Shown piece by piece: positions 10,241-19,241 of a stretch of 64,000 nucleotides of DNA; the stretch's first letter is position 1; the number at the start of each line of letters is the position of its first letter. A model generated the notes under the pieces. It searched no databases and had not been told where the DNA came from. It was given only the letters and a program-made list of their open reading frames with translations. The DNA comes from Lysobacteraceae bacterium (GTDB lineage: Bacteria; Pseudomonadota; Gammaproteobacteria; Xanthomonadales; Rhodanobacteraceae), in NCBI GenBank assembly GCA_028871555.1, contig JAGWNA010000004.1:1-64000 (forward strand), in the 5' to 3' direction. A program made the translations under genes and the position numbers.

Positions 10241-11274
10241 CGGCAATGTTTCCGCTGGTAGCAGTCGACATGGCGATTGTGTTCTTCCAGCGTATCGGAA
10301 AACACATGCCCGCCGTCGCCGCGGGCGACGAAGTAAAGCTCGGTACCGGCCGCCGGATGCAATGCCGCCAGCAGCGCCGGCTTGCCCGGCAGCGCGATCG
10401 GCGTGGGCGGCAGGCCGGGCCGGGTATAGGTGTTGTAAGGCGTGTCGGTAGCGAGGTCGCTCTTGTGGATATTTCCGGCGTAACGGCTGCCCATGCCGTA
10501 GATCACGCTGGGGTCGGTCTGCAGCAGCATGTGATCGCGCAGGCGCCGCACGAAAACGCCGGCGATCCGCGCACGTTCATCCGCGCGGCCGGTTTCCTTT
10601 TCCACGATCGAGGCGAGGATCAACGCGTCGTAGGGTGTGGCCAGCGGCAGATCCTTGTCGCGTCCGGCCCACAATGCATCCAGTGTCCTGACCATCGCGG
10701 CGTGCGCACGCCTGAGCAGGTCCAGATCGCTGTCGCCTTTGACGTAGGCGTAGGTCTCGGGCAGGAATTGCCCCTCCGCGGCCACCCCGCCGGCGCCGAT
10801 CTTCTGCATGATCTGTGCATTGTCGAGGCCGGCGCTGTCGTGCCTGAGTTTGCCGGCCCTGGCCAGGGCCAGGCGCAACTCGGCGAAGGTCCAGCCATCG
10901 ACAATGGTGAAATCGTGCTGCAGCACCTTGCCGGCGGCCATGTCGGCAAGCAGCTGGCGCGGGGTGATGCCCTGCTCCAGCGCGTACTCGCCGGCATGCA
11001 GCTTGCCAGCCACCTGCATCTGCCCGGCCAGCAGCCGCCAGTACAGCGGATTGGCCGTGCTCAGCCCGTGCCGGCGCACATCCCCGACGATGTCCCGGAA
11101 GCTGCTGCCGCGGGCGATATCGATGCTGTCGCCCGGCCTCGTCACGTTCAACGGCGCGCGGCTGAACCGGTTGAAATCGTTCCAGCCGTAGAGCAGCGCG
11201 CCAAGCATCGCCAGCACGGCGAGCAGCACCAGCACTCGCGGCGATACGCGTCCACCCATCAAGCTGCAATTCAT
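10237..11274 (-). CDS. mltG: Endolytic murein transglycosylase MltG (YceG family)
   Basis: Inner-membrane enzyme that cleaves nascent glycan strands and ends peptidoglycan polymerisation. A single membrane segment (VLVLLAVLAMLGALLYGW, about residues 13-30) is followed by a LysM-like region and the catalytic domain, with the active-site glutamate in ILASIVEKETG. 345 residues from ATG 11274, which overlaps the pabC stop by 4 bp. The pabC-mltG-tmk-holB order is standard in gammaproteobacteria. Confidence 0.95.
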   Translation of the reverse strand: MNCSLMGGRVSPRVLVLLAVLAMLGALLYGWNDFNRFSRAPLNVTRPGDSIDIARGSSFRDIVGDVRRHGLSTANPLYWRLLAGQMQVAGKLHAGEYALEQGITPRQLLADMAAGKVLQHDFTIVDGWTFAELRLALARAGKLRHDSAGLDNAQIMQKIGAGGVAAEGQFLPETYAYVKGDSDLDLLRRAHAAMVRTLDALWAGRDKDLPLATPYDALILASIVEKETGRADERARIAGVFVRRLRDHMLLQTDPSVIYGMGSRYAGNIHKSDLATDTPYNTYTRPGLPPTPIALPGKPALLAALHPAAGTELYFVARGDGGHVFSDTLEEHNRHVDCYQRKHCR

Positions 11275-12095
11275 CCGCCGTGCTCCATCGAAAATCCAAG
11301 ATCGCGCCAATGCTGCTGCAGCTGGCGGGTGGCGCTGCCGGGCGCATAGACCCGGTCACCCAGCGACTGTACCGGCACAATGCCGCGTACGCTCGAGCTC
11401 AGAAAGATCTCGCCGGCACCCAGCAATGCATCCAGCGTCAGCTCGGCGATCTGCGCGTGCGGACAGGCCGCCAGCACCTCGGCACGGGCTACCCCCGCCA
11501 CGCCGCAACGCTCCAGTGCCGGCGTCAGCAACACGCCGTCGATCCGGGCGAACAGATTGGCCATGGTCGCCGAAATCACCCGGCCATGCTGATCGCACAA
11601 CACGCCTTCGGCAATTGCCGGATCGCTCCATTCGGCGCGTGCCAGCACCTGCTCCAGCCGGTTCAGGTGTTTCATGCCGGCCAGCAGCGGCTGCTCGGCG
11701 AGACGGATCCCGCAGACCCGCATGCGCACGCCCTGCGCATATGCTTCACGCGCCGGTCGCGGCGGTGCGAAGGCCGCCACCACGCGGGTGGTCTGCGGCG
11801 GCACGGGCAAGGCGTAGCCGCGCTCGCCGACACCGCGCGTCAGCGTGATGCGCACCACCGATTGCGGCATCCCGCACGCAACCTCCAGCGCCTCGCGCCA
11901 CAGCTGCGCCGGGTCCGGCGCCGGCATGCGCAGGCGCCGGCAACTTTCGGCGAGCCGCTGCATGTGCCGCGGCCAAAGCGGGGCGGCGGCACCGACGAAA
12001 CGTATGCTCTCGAACAGGCCATCGCCATACGCCAGGCCGCGATCGAGTGCGGACAATACCTCGGCCGGTTCACCATTGATCAGTATCGGCAGCAT
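11271..12095 (-). CDS. pabC: Aminodeoxychorismate lyase
   Basis: PLP-dependent class IV aminotransferase-fold lyase that releases p-aminobenzoate and pyruvate in folate synthesis. Features are LDRGLAYGDGLFE near the start, the PLP lysine in GMKHLNRLEQV, the TRGVGERGY loop and LSSSVRGIVPV at the end. The longer frame to 12515 overlaps pabB; ATG 12095 gives 274 residues, 2 bp after the pabB stop. Confidence 0.95.
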   Translation of the reverse strand: MLPILINGEPAEVLSALDRGLAYGDGLFESIRFVGAAAPLWPRHMQRLAESCRRLRMPAPDPAQLWREALEVACGMPQSVVRITLTRGVGERGYALPVPPQTTRVVAAFAPPRPAREAYAQGVRMRVCGIRLAEQPLLAGMKHLNRLEQVLARAEWSDPAIAEGVLCDQHGRVISATMANLFARIDGVLLTPALERCGVAGVARAEVLAACPHAQIAELTLDALLGAGEIFLSSSVRGIVPVQSLGDRVYAPGSATRQLQQHWRDLGFSMEHGG

Positions 12096-12097
12096 GC

Positions 12098-13447
12098 TCA
12101 ATCGGGCACTCCCAGCGCGCGCAGCAGGCCGCGTGCCTTGACGCGGGTTTCGTCCAGTTCCAGTTCGGCCACCGAATCGGCGACGATGCCGGCGCCCGCA
12201 CGCAGGCTGACTTCGCTGCCGGCCAGGGTCATGGTACGGATCAGGATGTTCAAGTCGAGGTCGCCGTTGCGATCGAGGTACCCCAGCGCACCGGTATAGG
12301 CCCCACGCGGTGCGTCTTCCAGCGTGGCGATGATTTCCATGCAGCGAACCTTGGGACAGCCGGTGATGGTACCGCCGGGGAACGTGGCGGCGATGACTTC
12401 GCCGGGCGTCACCCCGGCACGCAGGCGCCCCCGGACATTGGAGACGATGTGATGAACATGGGCGTAACTCTCCACCACCATCAACTCGTCCACCTCGACC
12501 GTACCGGGTACGCACACGCGTCCCAGGTCGTTGCGTTCCAGGTCGATCAGCATCACATGCTCGGCGCGCTCTTTCGGATGCGCGCTCAACTCGCGGATGC
12601 GCGCCGGTTCATCGTCGCCCGGCAATCGTGGCCGGGTTCCGGCAATCGGCCGGGTCTGCGCGATGCCGCGACGCACCTCGACCAGCCGCTCCGGCGAAGA
12701 ACTCGCGACCGACCATGTCGGCTGCTGCAGCAAGCCGGCAAACGGCGCCGGATTGGCCTGGCGCAACCGGGCATACAACGATGCCGGCACGGGCGGCTGC
12801 GCATAGCGCGCACGCCACTGGCGCGACAGGTTCGCCTGAAAAATGTCGCCGGCCTGCAGATGCCCGTGGATACGCGCGACGCCGTCGAGAAACCGCTGCG
12901 GAACATCCTCGTCGCAGCCGGTCAGCGCGGGCAATGGCGGGATCGGCGGCGCGGCGGCGAGATCGGCCTGCAGCACATCGAGCAGCGCCTCCTCGCCGGG
13001 CTCGACGACCAGCACGGTGCAGTCGCGCGCATGGTCGATGACGATCGCCGCCGGACAACGCAGAGCCAGCGCCAACGGCAGCGTCGCCGGAGGCCGCAGC
13101 CGCAGCGTGGGCTCGATCTCGCCCGCCAGTTCGTACGCCAGCAGCAGGACCCAGCCACCGTGGAACGGCAGTCCGTCGTCGTCGCCCCGCGGCTGTCGTT
13201 CGGCCTGCCAGGCGCGGTCCAGCGCATCGAGGAAACGCCCGTCCCGCAGCTGGCCGGCGGCATCGCGCAAACGGCCATCGGCGTGCAACGCAAGCCGATC
13301 TCGCGGGAATGCGAACAGGATGTCGTAGCGCGACTGCGCGGTGCCGCGCAGCACACTTTCGAGCAGGCACGGATAGCGTTGTGGAAAAGCTGCGGCCGGC
13401 GCGAGCAGATCACGCCGGCCGGCAAGAACCCGGCGTTGGCAGGCCAC
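12098..13447 (-). CDS. pabB: Aminodeoxychorismate synthase component I (GTG start)
   Basis: Chorismate-binding enzyme of the TrpE/PabB family that makes aminodeoxychorismate for PabC. The signature blocks are QANLSRQW, SSSPERLV, PIAGTRPR (267-274), SAHPKERAEHVMLIDLERND, GGTITGCPK and RAGAGIVADS. At 269 it has alanine where E. coli PabB has the nucleophilic lysine (PIKGT), so it resembles TrpE in that loop; adjacency to pabC argues for the folate role. The start is a GTG 2 bp past the fabF stop. 449 residues. Confidence 0.92.
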   Translation of the reverse strand: MACQRRVLAGRRDLLAPAAAFPQRYPCLLESVLRGTAQSRYDILFAFPRDRLALHADGRLRDAAGQLRDGRFLDALDRAWQAERQPRGDDDGLPFHGGWVLLLAYELAGEIEPTLRLRPPATLPLALALRCPAAIVIDHARDCTVLVVEPGEEALLDVLQADLAAAPPIPPLPALTGCDEDVPQRFLDGVARIHGHLQAGDIFQANLSRQWRARYAQPPVPASLYARLRQANPAPFAGLLQQPTWSVASSSPERLVEVRRGIAQTRPIAGTRPRLPGDDEPARIRELSAHPKERAEHVMLIDLERNDLGRVCVPGTVEVDELMVVESYAHVHHIVSNVRGRLRAGVTPGEVIAATFPGGTITGCPKVRCMEIIATLEDAPRGAYTGALGYLDRNGDLDLNILIRTMTLAGSEVSLRAGAGIVADSVAELELDETRVKARGLLRALGVPD

Positions 13448-13449
13448 GC

Positions 13450-14688
13450 TCAGATGCGGCGGAAGGCCAGCGTACCGTTGGTACCGCCAAAGCCGAACGA
13501 ATTGGAGAGCGCCACGTCGAGTTTCGCGTCGCGTGCCGTGTTCGCCACGAAGTCCATGTCGCAGCCTTCGCCGGGCTCGTCCAGGTTGATGGTCGGCGGC
13601 AGCACCTGATCGCGCAACGCCAGTATCGTGAAGATCGCCTCGACCCCGCCGGCCGCGCCAAGCAGGTGGCCGGTCACCGATTTGGTGGAGCTCATCGCCA
13701 GCTTCCGGGCATGCTCGCCGAAGACCGCCTTCGCCGCCATGACTTCGCCCAGGTCGCCGAGCGGCGTGGAGGTGCCGTGTGCGTTCACGTACTGCACGTC
13801 GGTCGGATCGATGCGAGCATCGTTCAGCGTGTTGCGCATGCAGCGCGCCGCACCCTCGCCGCCTTCGCTCGGCGCGGTCATGTGGAAAGCATCGCCGCTC
13901 ATGCCGAAACCGACCAGTTCGGCGTAGATGCGGGCACCGCGCGCCCTGGCGTGTTCGTACTCCTCCAGCATCAGCACGCCGGCACCATCGGACAGAACGA
14001 AGCCGTCACGGTCCTTGTCCCACGGGCGGCTGGCCCGGGTCGGGTCGTCGTTGCGGGTGGACATCGCCTTGGCCGAGCAGAACCCCGCCATGGCGGTGCC
14101 GGTGGTGGCGAACTCGGCACCACCGGCAATCATCGCGTCGGCGTCGCCGTGCTCGATCATGCGGGCAGCGAGGCCTATGTTGTGGGTTGCCGTGGTGCAC
14201 GCGGTCACACAGGCGATGTTCGGACCCTTCAGGCCGAACATGATCGACAACTGGCCCGACACCATGTTGATGATCGAGCTGGGCACATAGAACGGCGAGA
14301 CACGACGCGGACCCTTCGCAGCCAGCTCCAGCGTGGTGGCCTCGATGGTGTACAGGCCGCCGATGCCGGCACCGACCGCCACACCGATGCGCGGCGCATT
14401 GGCCTCGGTCACTTCCAGGCCGGAATCACGCAGCGCCTGGGTGCCGGCGGCGACGCCGTAGTGGATGAACGGATCCATCTTCTTGACGTCCTTGGCCGCC
14501 ATCCATTGGGCCGGATCGAAATCCCGCACCTGCCCGGCGATGCGCGTGGCATAGCCGGTCGTGTCGAAGTGGGTCACCGGGCCGATGCCGCTGACACCCT
14601 GGAGAATATTCCCCCAGGCGCTGGCGATGTCGTTGCCGACCGGTGAAATGATGCCCATGCCAGTCACTACCACGCGTCGCTTGCTCAT
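13450..14688 (-). CDS. fabF: 3-oxoacyl-ACP synthase II
   Basis: Elongating ketosynthase of type II fatty-acid synthesis, 412 residues. The Cys-His-His triad is in [19 protein letters not shown] and [12 protein letters not shown]. Begins [13 protein letters not shown], as usual. A terminator-like hairpin lies between it and acpP, so part of its expression may be attenuated relative to acpP. Confidence 0.97.
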   Translation of the reverse strand: MSKRRVVVTGMGIISPVGNDIASAWGNILQGVSGIGPVTHFDTTGYATRIAGQVRDFDPAQWMAAKDVKKMDPFIHYGVAAGTQALRDSGLEVTEANAPRIGVAVGAGIGGLYTIEATTLELAAKGPRRVSPFYVPSSIINMVSGQLSIMFGLKGPNIACVTACTTATHNIGLAARMIEHGDADAMIAGGAEFATTGTAMAGFCSAKAMSTRNDDPTRASRPWDKDRDGFVLSDGAGVLMLEEYEHARARGARIYAELVGFGMSGDAFHMTAPSEGGEGAARCMRNTLNDARIDPTDVQYVNAHGTSTPLGDLGEVMAAKAVFGEHARKLAMSSTKSVTGHLLGAAGGVEAIFTILALRDQVLPPTINLDEPGEGCDMDFVANTARDAKLDVALSNSFGFGGTNGTLAFRRI

Positions 14689-14828
14689 GCTGGTCTTCCT
14701 TCGTGATTCCGTGGAGCTGCCGTTGCCGGCAGGTGTTTCGCGACACTGGCCGCGGACACGTCATCCGATTTCGGCACGGCGCGCACGCTGCCCACCATAC
14801 GGGATCGGACGTTACAAATTGCAGAAAC

Positions 14829-14852
14829 GAAAACTGCGCCTCATCGGCGCAG
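14829..14852 (-). terminator. terminator or attenuator downstream of acpP
   Basis: On the minus strand CTGCGCC-GATGA-GGCGCAG is followed at once by TTTTCG. A 7-bp stem of five G-C-rich pairs with a short U-tract, placed in the 270-bp acpP-fabF spacer. It is a plausible partial terminator that lets acpP be expressed above fabF. Confidence 0.6.
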
Positions 14853-14958
14853 CGTTCGAAAGGGACGTATGAATGAACCGACACGGGCAAACGCGCCGGC
14901 CCATCGCCGGTCGATCCGTTCGGGACGGCATCGCCCAGGATCGACCAGCCGCATCCGC

Positions 14959-15198
14959 TCAGTCCTTGGAGTGGGCCTTGATGTAATCGACGGCCTGCTG
15001 CACGGTGGTGATCTTCTCGGCATCTTCGTCGGGAATCTCGGTTTCGAATTCCTCTTCGAGCGCCATCACCAGTTCCACCGTATCCAGCGAATCTGCGCCC
15101 AGATCGTCCACGAACGAAGCATTCGCCGTGACTTCATCTTCTTTCACGCCCAACTGTTCGATGACGATTTTCTTGACGCGCTCTTCGATGGTGCTCAT
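14959..15198 (-). CDS. acpP: Acyl carrier protein
   Basis: Acidic 79-residue carrier of growing acyl chains; the phosphopantetheine serine is in [20 protein letters not shown] 15198 ([11 protein letters not shown]) gives the family length; an in-frame ATG two codons upstream is also near the GAGG site and cannot be fully excluded. About 210 bp separate it from fabG, enough for its own promoter. Confidence 0.98.
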   Translation of the reverse strand: MSTIEERVKKIVIEQLGVKEDEVTANASFVDDLGADSLDTVELVMALEEEFETEIPDEDAEKITTVQQAVDYIKAHSKD

Positions 15199-15407
15199 GT
15201 TGCCCATACCTCGCAAGGAGTTGTGTTTGTCTGTGCCGCCGGATGCCTGCAAAAGGCCGTCGGCATTGTAGTGGCTAAGCCGGGTGGCCGCCATGCTCCA
15301 CCGGTGCTGCTACGGCGGGGATGCCCCAGTGCCGGCCATCAGGACCGACGTGAAAGCGCAATTGTCGCCTAAAATGCGCCCGCTGGCGACAACCGTGCCG
15401 CCCGGCC

Positions 15408-16151
15408 TTACGCCATGTACATCCCGCCGTTGACATGAAGGGTTTCGCCGGTGATGTACGCTGCCGCCGGCGAGGCCAGGAAACCCACCGCCCTGGCGAT
15501 ATCGGACGCCTCGCCAAGCCGGCCCAGCGCGATTTGCCCGAGCAGGGCCTGCTTCGACTGTTCGGGCAGCGCACGGGTCATGTCGGTGTCGATGAAGCCC
15601 GGCGCCACCACGTTGACGGTGATGCCGCGCGAACCGATCTCGCGCGCCAGCGACTTGGAGAACGCGATGATGCCGGCCTTGGCGGCGGCATAATTCGACT
15701 GGCCCGGGTTGCCGGTCAGCCCGATCACCGAGGCGATCGAGATGATCCGCCCCTTGCGCGCCTTCATCATGCCGCGCATCACCGCCTTGGAGGTGCGGTA
15801 GACCGAGCTGAGGTTGGTGTCGAGGATGGCCTGCCAGTCCGCCTCGGGCATGCGCATCAGCAGCTGGTCGCGGGTGATGCCCGCGTTGTTGACCAGGATG
15901 CTCACCGCGCCGGATTCCTTGGCGATGCCGTCGATCAGCGCCTCCACCGCCGCGGAATCGGTCACGTCCAGCACGCGGCCGTGGCCGCCGTGCGCGGCCA
16001 GCCGCTCGCCGATCGCCTTGGCGCCGGCCTCGCTGGTGGCCGTGCCGATCACCGTGGCGCCCATGGCGGCCAGTTCGTCCGCGATCGCCGCGCCGATGCC
16101 GCGGCTGGCGCCGGTGACCAGCGCGATCTCGCCCGTCAGTGTCTTGTCCAT
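15408..16151 (-). CDS. fabG: 3-oxoacyl-ACP reductase
   Basis: NADPH-dependent short-chain reductase of fatty-acid synthesis, 247 residues. TGASRGIG is the nucleotide loop; the catalytic Ser-Tyr-Lys are in IASVIGLTGNPGQSNYAAAK; NNAGITRDQLLMRM is the family motif. ATG 16151 is preferred over the GTG one codon earlier. It is separated from fabD by accessory genes. Confidence 0.96.
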   Translation of the reverse strand: MDKTLTGEIALVTGASRGIGAAIADELAAMGATVIGTATSEAGAKAIGERLAAHGGHGRVLDVTDSAAVEALIDGIAKESGAVSILVNNAGITRDQLLMRMPEADWQAILDTNLSSVYRTSKAVMRGMMKARKGRIISIASVIGLTGNPGQSNYAAAKAGIIAFSKSLAREIGSRGITVNVVAPGFIDTDMTRALPEQSKQALLGQIALGRLGEASDIARAVGFLASPAAAYITGETLHVNGGMYMA

Positions 16152-16217
16152 CACCGTGTTCCGTCAGTGTTCAAAGCGGCAAACCTTACACGGAAACGGA
16201 CTTCCGTTGCACGTGGC

Positions 16218-17048
16218 TCAACGGCAGCAATGGGCATTCCCGGTGTCGTACTCGTCGTGGCGCCGCCACCAGACACCCGTCGCCTCGTTGCGCCCCAGCG
16301 GCGCGCGGTCCAGCCATTGGTACATGCCCCACAGGCCGTCCAGCCCTCGCGCGTATGTCGAATACGCGTGATAGACGACGCCGTCCTCGAGCACGAAAGC
16401 ACTCATGCCGGGGCGCTCCCGGATGTACGTCAGCGGGTCGGTCCCGCACATGTGCGCGAACTGGGCGACCGGACTTTCGCCGCCATAGCCGGAACTCCAT
16501 TCCGCAACCTGCCGTCCCTCGACCTGGCCACGCGCTGCTTTCGACGCGGACTCGCGCCGATAGTTGTATTCGGCGCCGCCTTCGCGTTGTTGTTCCTGCG
16601 TGATCCCGACGGCGTAATCGAAATTGAAATCGCTGCCGAAGGAAGAAGCCCAAGGGAACGACCAACCCATCCGGCGCCGGTACGCCTGCAGTCTTGCCAG
16701 CGGCGCACGCGATACCGCCGTAAATGCCACATCATGGTTTTCCAGATGCGCGAAGAAACCATTGAAGCCATCGGCAATCGACGAACAGGACGGGCAGCCC
16801 GCCGAGTAGTCGGGACCGAACATGAAGTGGTAGACCAGCAGCTGCGAGCGGCCCCTGAAAAGATCCGCCAACGTGGCATCGCCCGCGTCGGTGCCGAAGC
16901 GGTAGTCCTTGTCCACGCGCACCCACGGCAGCGCCTGCCGCCAGCGTGCCAGCTCGTCGCTGCGCCGGGTCAGTTCCTTTTCGGCCTCCAGCAGTTCAAG
17001 CCGCGCAGCGAGCCATTCTTCGCGGGTTCCGACAACGTGTGTACTCAT
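16218..17048 (-). CDS. DUF899 thioredoxin-like protein
   Basis: A 276-residue protein of the DUF899 family, which has a thioredoxin-like fold. The family blocks are LPWVRVDKDYRFGT, the FMFGPDYSAGCPSCSS cysteine pair and GWSFPWASSFGSDFNFDY. The function is not established; members often sit beside ArsR-type repressors and SRPBCC proteins, as here. It lies 12 bp past the end of a decayed RibD-like fragment, on the same strand as the ArsR and SRPBCC genes. Confidence 0.85.
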   Translation of the reverse strand: MSTHVVGTREEWLAARLELLEAEKELTRRSDELARWRQALPWVRVDKDYRFGTDAGDATLADLFRGRSQLLVYHFMFGPDYSAGCPSCSSIADGFNGFFAHLENHDVAFTAVSRAPLARLQAYRRRMGWSFPWASSFGSDFNFDYAVGITQEQQREGGAEYNYRRESASKAARGQVEGRQVAEWSSGYGGESPVAQFAHMCGTDPLTYIRERPGMSAFVLEDGVVYHAYSTYARGLDGLWGMYQWLDRAPLGRNEATGVWWRRHDEYDTGNAHCCR

Positions 17049-17060
17049 GATCGTGTCTCC

Positions 17061-17310
17061 TCATGCTACGGCATGGCTCAAGCTCACTCGCCCGCCCGGC
17101 AGCGGCTCGACGCTGCGCAATTCCAGCCCGCGGCGATGTTGCGCAGTTGCAAACAACGCCTTGCCCGCGCCGGCGATCAGCGGGTAGACGATCAGCGAAG
17201 CTCGTCCACCAGCCCTGCCTCGATCAGGCTGGCCGTGATCCTGGCGCCGCCCACGAGATAGATGTCCTTGCCGGGCTGCCGCTTGAGCGCCGCCAGCTCG
17301 TCCACGCCGC
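17061..17310 (-). pseudogene. RibD/dihydrofolate-reductase-like C-terminal remnant
   Basis: Directly after the SRPBCC stop, a reading frame encodes GVDELAALKRQPGKDIYLVG and then a TASLIEAGLVDELR segment, typical of the DHFR-like RibD C-terminal family. At about 17196 the frame slips by one base and resumes as LIVYPLIAGAGKALF and ends in SLSHAVA. About 82 residues of a roughly 190-residue protein remain; the 5' half is gone. A one-base loss (CGC CTG reduced to CGC TG) explains the shift. Confidence 0.8.
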
Positions 17311-17311
17311 G

Positions 17312-17746
17312 CTAGGCCAGATGCCGGGGCAGCGAGTCGAGGAAGAAGGTCCAGCCCTCGGTATGTGCCATAGCCATCCGCTCGTCGGGCAGGCCTTCGT
17401 GAGTCAGGCGCAATTCGGTCCGGCTGCCGCGCGGGGTGAACTCCAGCGTCACCACCGACTCCTTGCCATGCGTGTGCTCGCTCACCCAGGTGAACTCGAG
17501 CAGGCGCGGGCTCTCCACACGCAGGTAGCGTCCGTAGTGCGGGCGGATCGCGCCCGAATGCTGCATGCCGAGGTAGAACAGGCCGCCCGGACGCGGGTCG
17601 GCCACCACGTCGCCGCCTTCCGCCAGCCAGGTCTTCAGGCTGACCGGATCGGTCCACGCACGGAACACGCGCTCGGGCGAGGCGTCGTAGCTGCGCGGCA
17701 GCTCGAGGCGAAACTCGCCCATCGCCGATTCATTGCGACCCTTCAT
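17312..17746 (-). CDS. SRPBCC (AHSA1-like) domain protein
   Basis: A 144-residue protein of the START/AHSA1 fold, a lipid- or small-ligand-binding cavity. Typical blocks are SYDASPERVFRAWTDPVSLK, DPRPGGLFYLG, VESPRLLEFTWV and TEGWTFFLDSL. ATG 17746 has GGAG 8 bp upstream and overlaps the ArsR gene by 17 bp. ArsR plus SRPBCC pairs are a common two-gene unit in proteobacteria; the ligand is unknown. Confidence 0.88.
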   Translation of the reverse strand: MKGRNESAMGEFRLELPRSYDASPERVFRAWTDPVSLKTWLAEGGDVVADPRPGGLFYLGMQHSGAIRPHYGRYLRVESPRLLEFTWVSEHTHGKESVVTLEFTPRGSRTELRLTHEGLPDERMAMAHTEGWTFFLDSLPRHLA

Positions 17747-18068
17747 CGTCGTTCTCCGTCTGCTTGTCGAGGAAAGCGCCCAGCGCGTCGAGGCGCTGGT
17801 TCCAGAAGCGTTCGTACTGCGAGGTCCAGCGCGCCACCTCGCGCAACGGCGCGGCGCGCAGGCGCAGGTAGTGTTCGCGGCCCTCGCGGCGGCGGCGCAC
17901 CAGGCCCGCGCCCTCCAGCACCTTGACGTGCTTGGACACCGCGTTCAGCGACATCGCGAACGGCTGCGCGAGGTCGGTCACGCGCAGCTCGCCGCGGGTC
18001 AGCCGCGCCACGATGCGGCGGCGGGTCGGGTCGGCAAGCGCGGCGAAGGCGAGATCGAGGCTGGACAT
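17730..18068 (-). CDS. ArsR-family transcriptional repressor
   Basis: Winged-helix repressor of 112 residues from ATG 18068. The HTH core is ALADPTRRRIVARLTRGELR-VTDLAQPFAMSLNAVSKHVKVLEGAGLVRRRR. No metal-binding CxCxxC motif is visible, so it belongs to the non-metal subgroup that controls SRPBCC genes. A longer start at 18080 would begin inside the operator palindrome and is less likely. It probably represses its own operon. Confidence 0.9.
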   Translation of the reverse strand: MSSLDLAFAALADPTRRRIVARLTRGELRVTDLAQPFAMSLNAVSKHVKVLEGAGLVRRRREGREHYLRLRAAPLREVARWTSQYERFWNQRLDALGAFLDKQTENDDEGSQ

Positions 18069-18078
18069 GGCGGCAAAC

Positions 18079-18098
18079 ATTCAACCTTTTGGTTGAAT
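18079..18098. promoter_or_regulatory. ArsR operator palindrome
   Basis: ATTCAACC-TTTT-GGTTGAAT, a perfect 8-bp inverted repeat 10 bp upstream of the arsR start codon. Its position and dyad fit autorepression by the adjacent ArsR protein; the TTGAATAATA sequence around it could supply promoter elements. Confidence 0.75.
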
Positions 18099-18146
18099 AA
18101 TACACCAGCGAAAAGGCGCGTCAAGCGCCCTTCCGCCATGCGCTCC

Positions 18147-19097
18147 TCAGCCGCGCCAGTCGGCCAGCGCGACGTCGAGCTCGGCCGGCGCGCCGATCGC
18201 GCGCGCCTCCAGCCCCTTGTCGATGCGCTTGACGAGGCCGGCCAGCACCTTGCCCGGGCCGCATTCGGCGATGCGCGTGGCGCCGCCGGCAGCCAGCGCC
18301 TGCACGCATTCGGTCCAGCGCACCGGCAGGTAGAGCTGGCGCTGCAGCGCGCCGCGGATCTCGTCCAGCGAGGCGTAGCTCCTCGCCTCGGCATTCTGGA
18401 TCACCGGGGTAGCCGGCTGCCGCCACGCGATCGAGGCCATGCGCTCGCCCAGTTTGTCCGCCGCCTCGCGCATCAGCATGCAATGCGAAGGTACCGACAC
18501 GGCCAGCTTGATGGCCTTCTTCACGCCCAGTTCGGCGAGCCTGGCCAGCGCGCGGTCCACCGCCTCGGCGTTGCCCGCGATCACCAGCTGGCCCGGCGAG
18601 TTGTAGTTGGCCGGCGCCACCACCTGTCCCTGCGCGACCTCTTCGCACACCTGCGCGATCTGCGCATCGTCGCCGCCCAGGATCGCCGCCATCGCACCGG
18701 TACCCGCGGGCACCGCCGCCTGCATCAGACGGCCGCGCTCGGCCACCAGCGCCGCCGCATCGTGCAGCGACAAGGCGCCCGCGCAGACCAGCGCGCTGTA
18801 CTCGCCGAGGCTGTGGCCGGCCAGCTGCGCCGGCCGCGCGCCGCCGAGCTTGTTCCACACGCGCCACACCGCCACGCTGGCCGCGAGCAGGGCCGGCTGG
18901 GTGTGCTCGGTGCGGTTGAGCTGCTCTTCCGGCCCCTGCTGGCCGAGCGCCCACAGGTCGGCGCCGGCACCCTGCGAGGCTTCGGCGAAAGTCGTCCGTA
19001 CTTCAGCGTGCACTGCGGCCAGTTCGGCCAGCATGCCTACCGATTGCGAGCCCTGGCCGGGGAAAACGAAAGCGAGCGATGCGGAAGCGGAACTCAT
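18147..19097 (-). CDS. fabD: Malonyl-CoA:ACP transacylase
   Basis: Loads malonyl groups on ACP. The nucleophile is in GHSLGEYSALV, GQGSQ is near the N-terminus, and VPSHCMLM carries the catalytic histidine. ATG 19097 gives 316 residues; the frame extends to 19151 without family similarity. It lies 144 bp downstream of fabH. Confidence 0.96.
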   Translation of the reverse strand: MSSASASLAFVFPGQGSQSVGMLAELAAVHAEVRTTFAEASQGAGADLWALGQQGPEEQLNRTEHTQPALLAASVAVWRVWNKLGGARPAQLAGHSLGEYSALVCAGALSLHDAAALVAERGRLMQAAVPAGTGAMAAILGGDDAQIAQVCEEVAQGQVVAPANYNSPGQLVIAGNAEAVDRALARLAELGVKKAIKLAVSVPSHCMLMREAADKLGERMASIAWRQPATPVIQNAEARSYASLDEIRGALQRQLYLPVRWTECVQALAAGGATRIAECGPGKVLAGLVKRIDKGLEARAIGAPAELDVALADWRG

Positions 19098-19241
19098 GGG
19101 GCGGCGAACTCCATCGACGAAAACTGCCATGGTGCCAGCATCGCCCCCCATACGCAGCCGTATTCGGAATTTCCCGGCTCGGCAAGCGACGATGCCGCCT
19201 TGCAGCCGGCCTCGTCGAGAACCCGCGCGCAGCGCGTCCGG

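Noticed and set aside
16218-16665. Alternative minus-strand frames inside the DUF899 gene
   Set aside because: Arg-rich shadow translations without family similarity.
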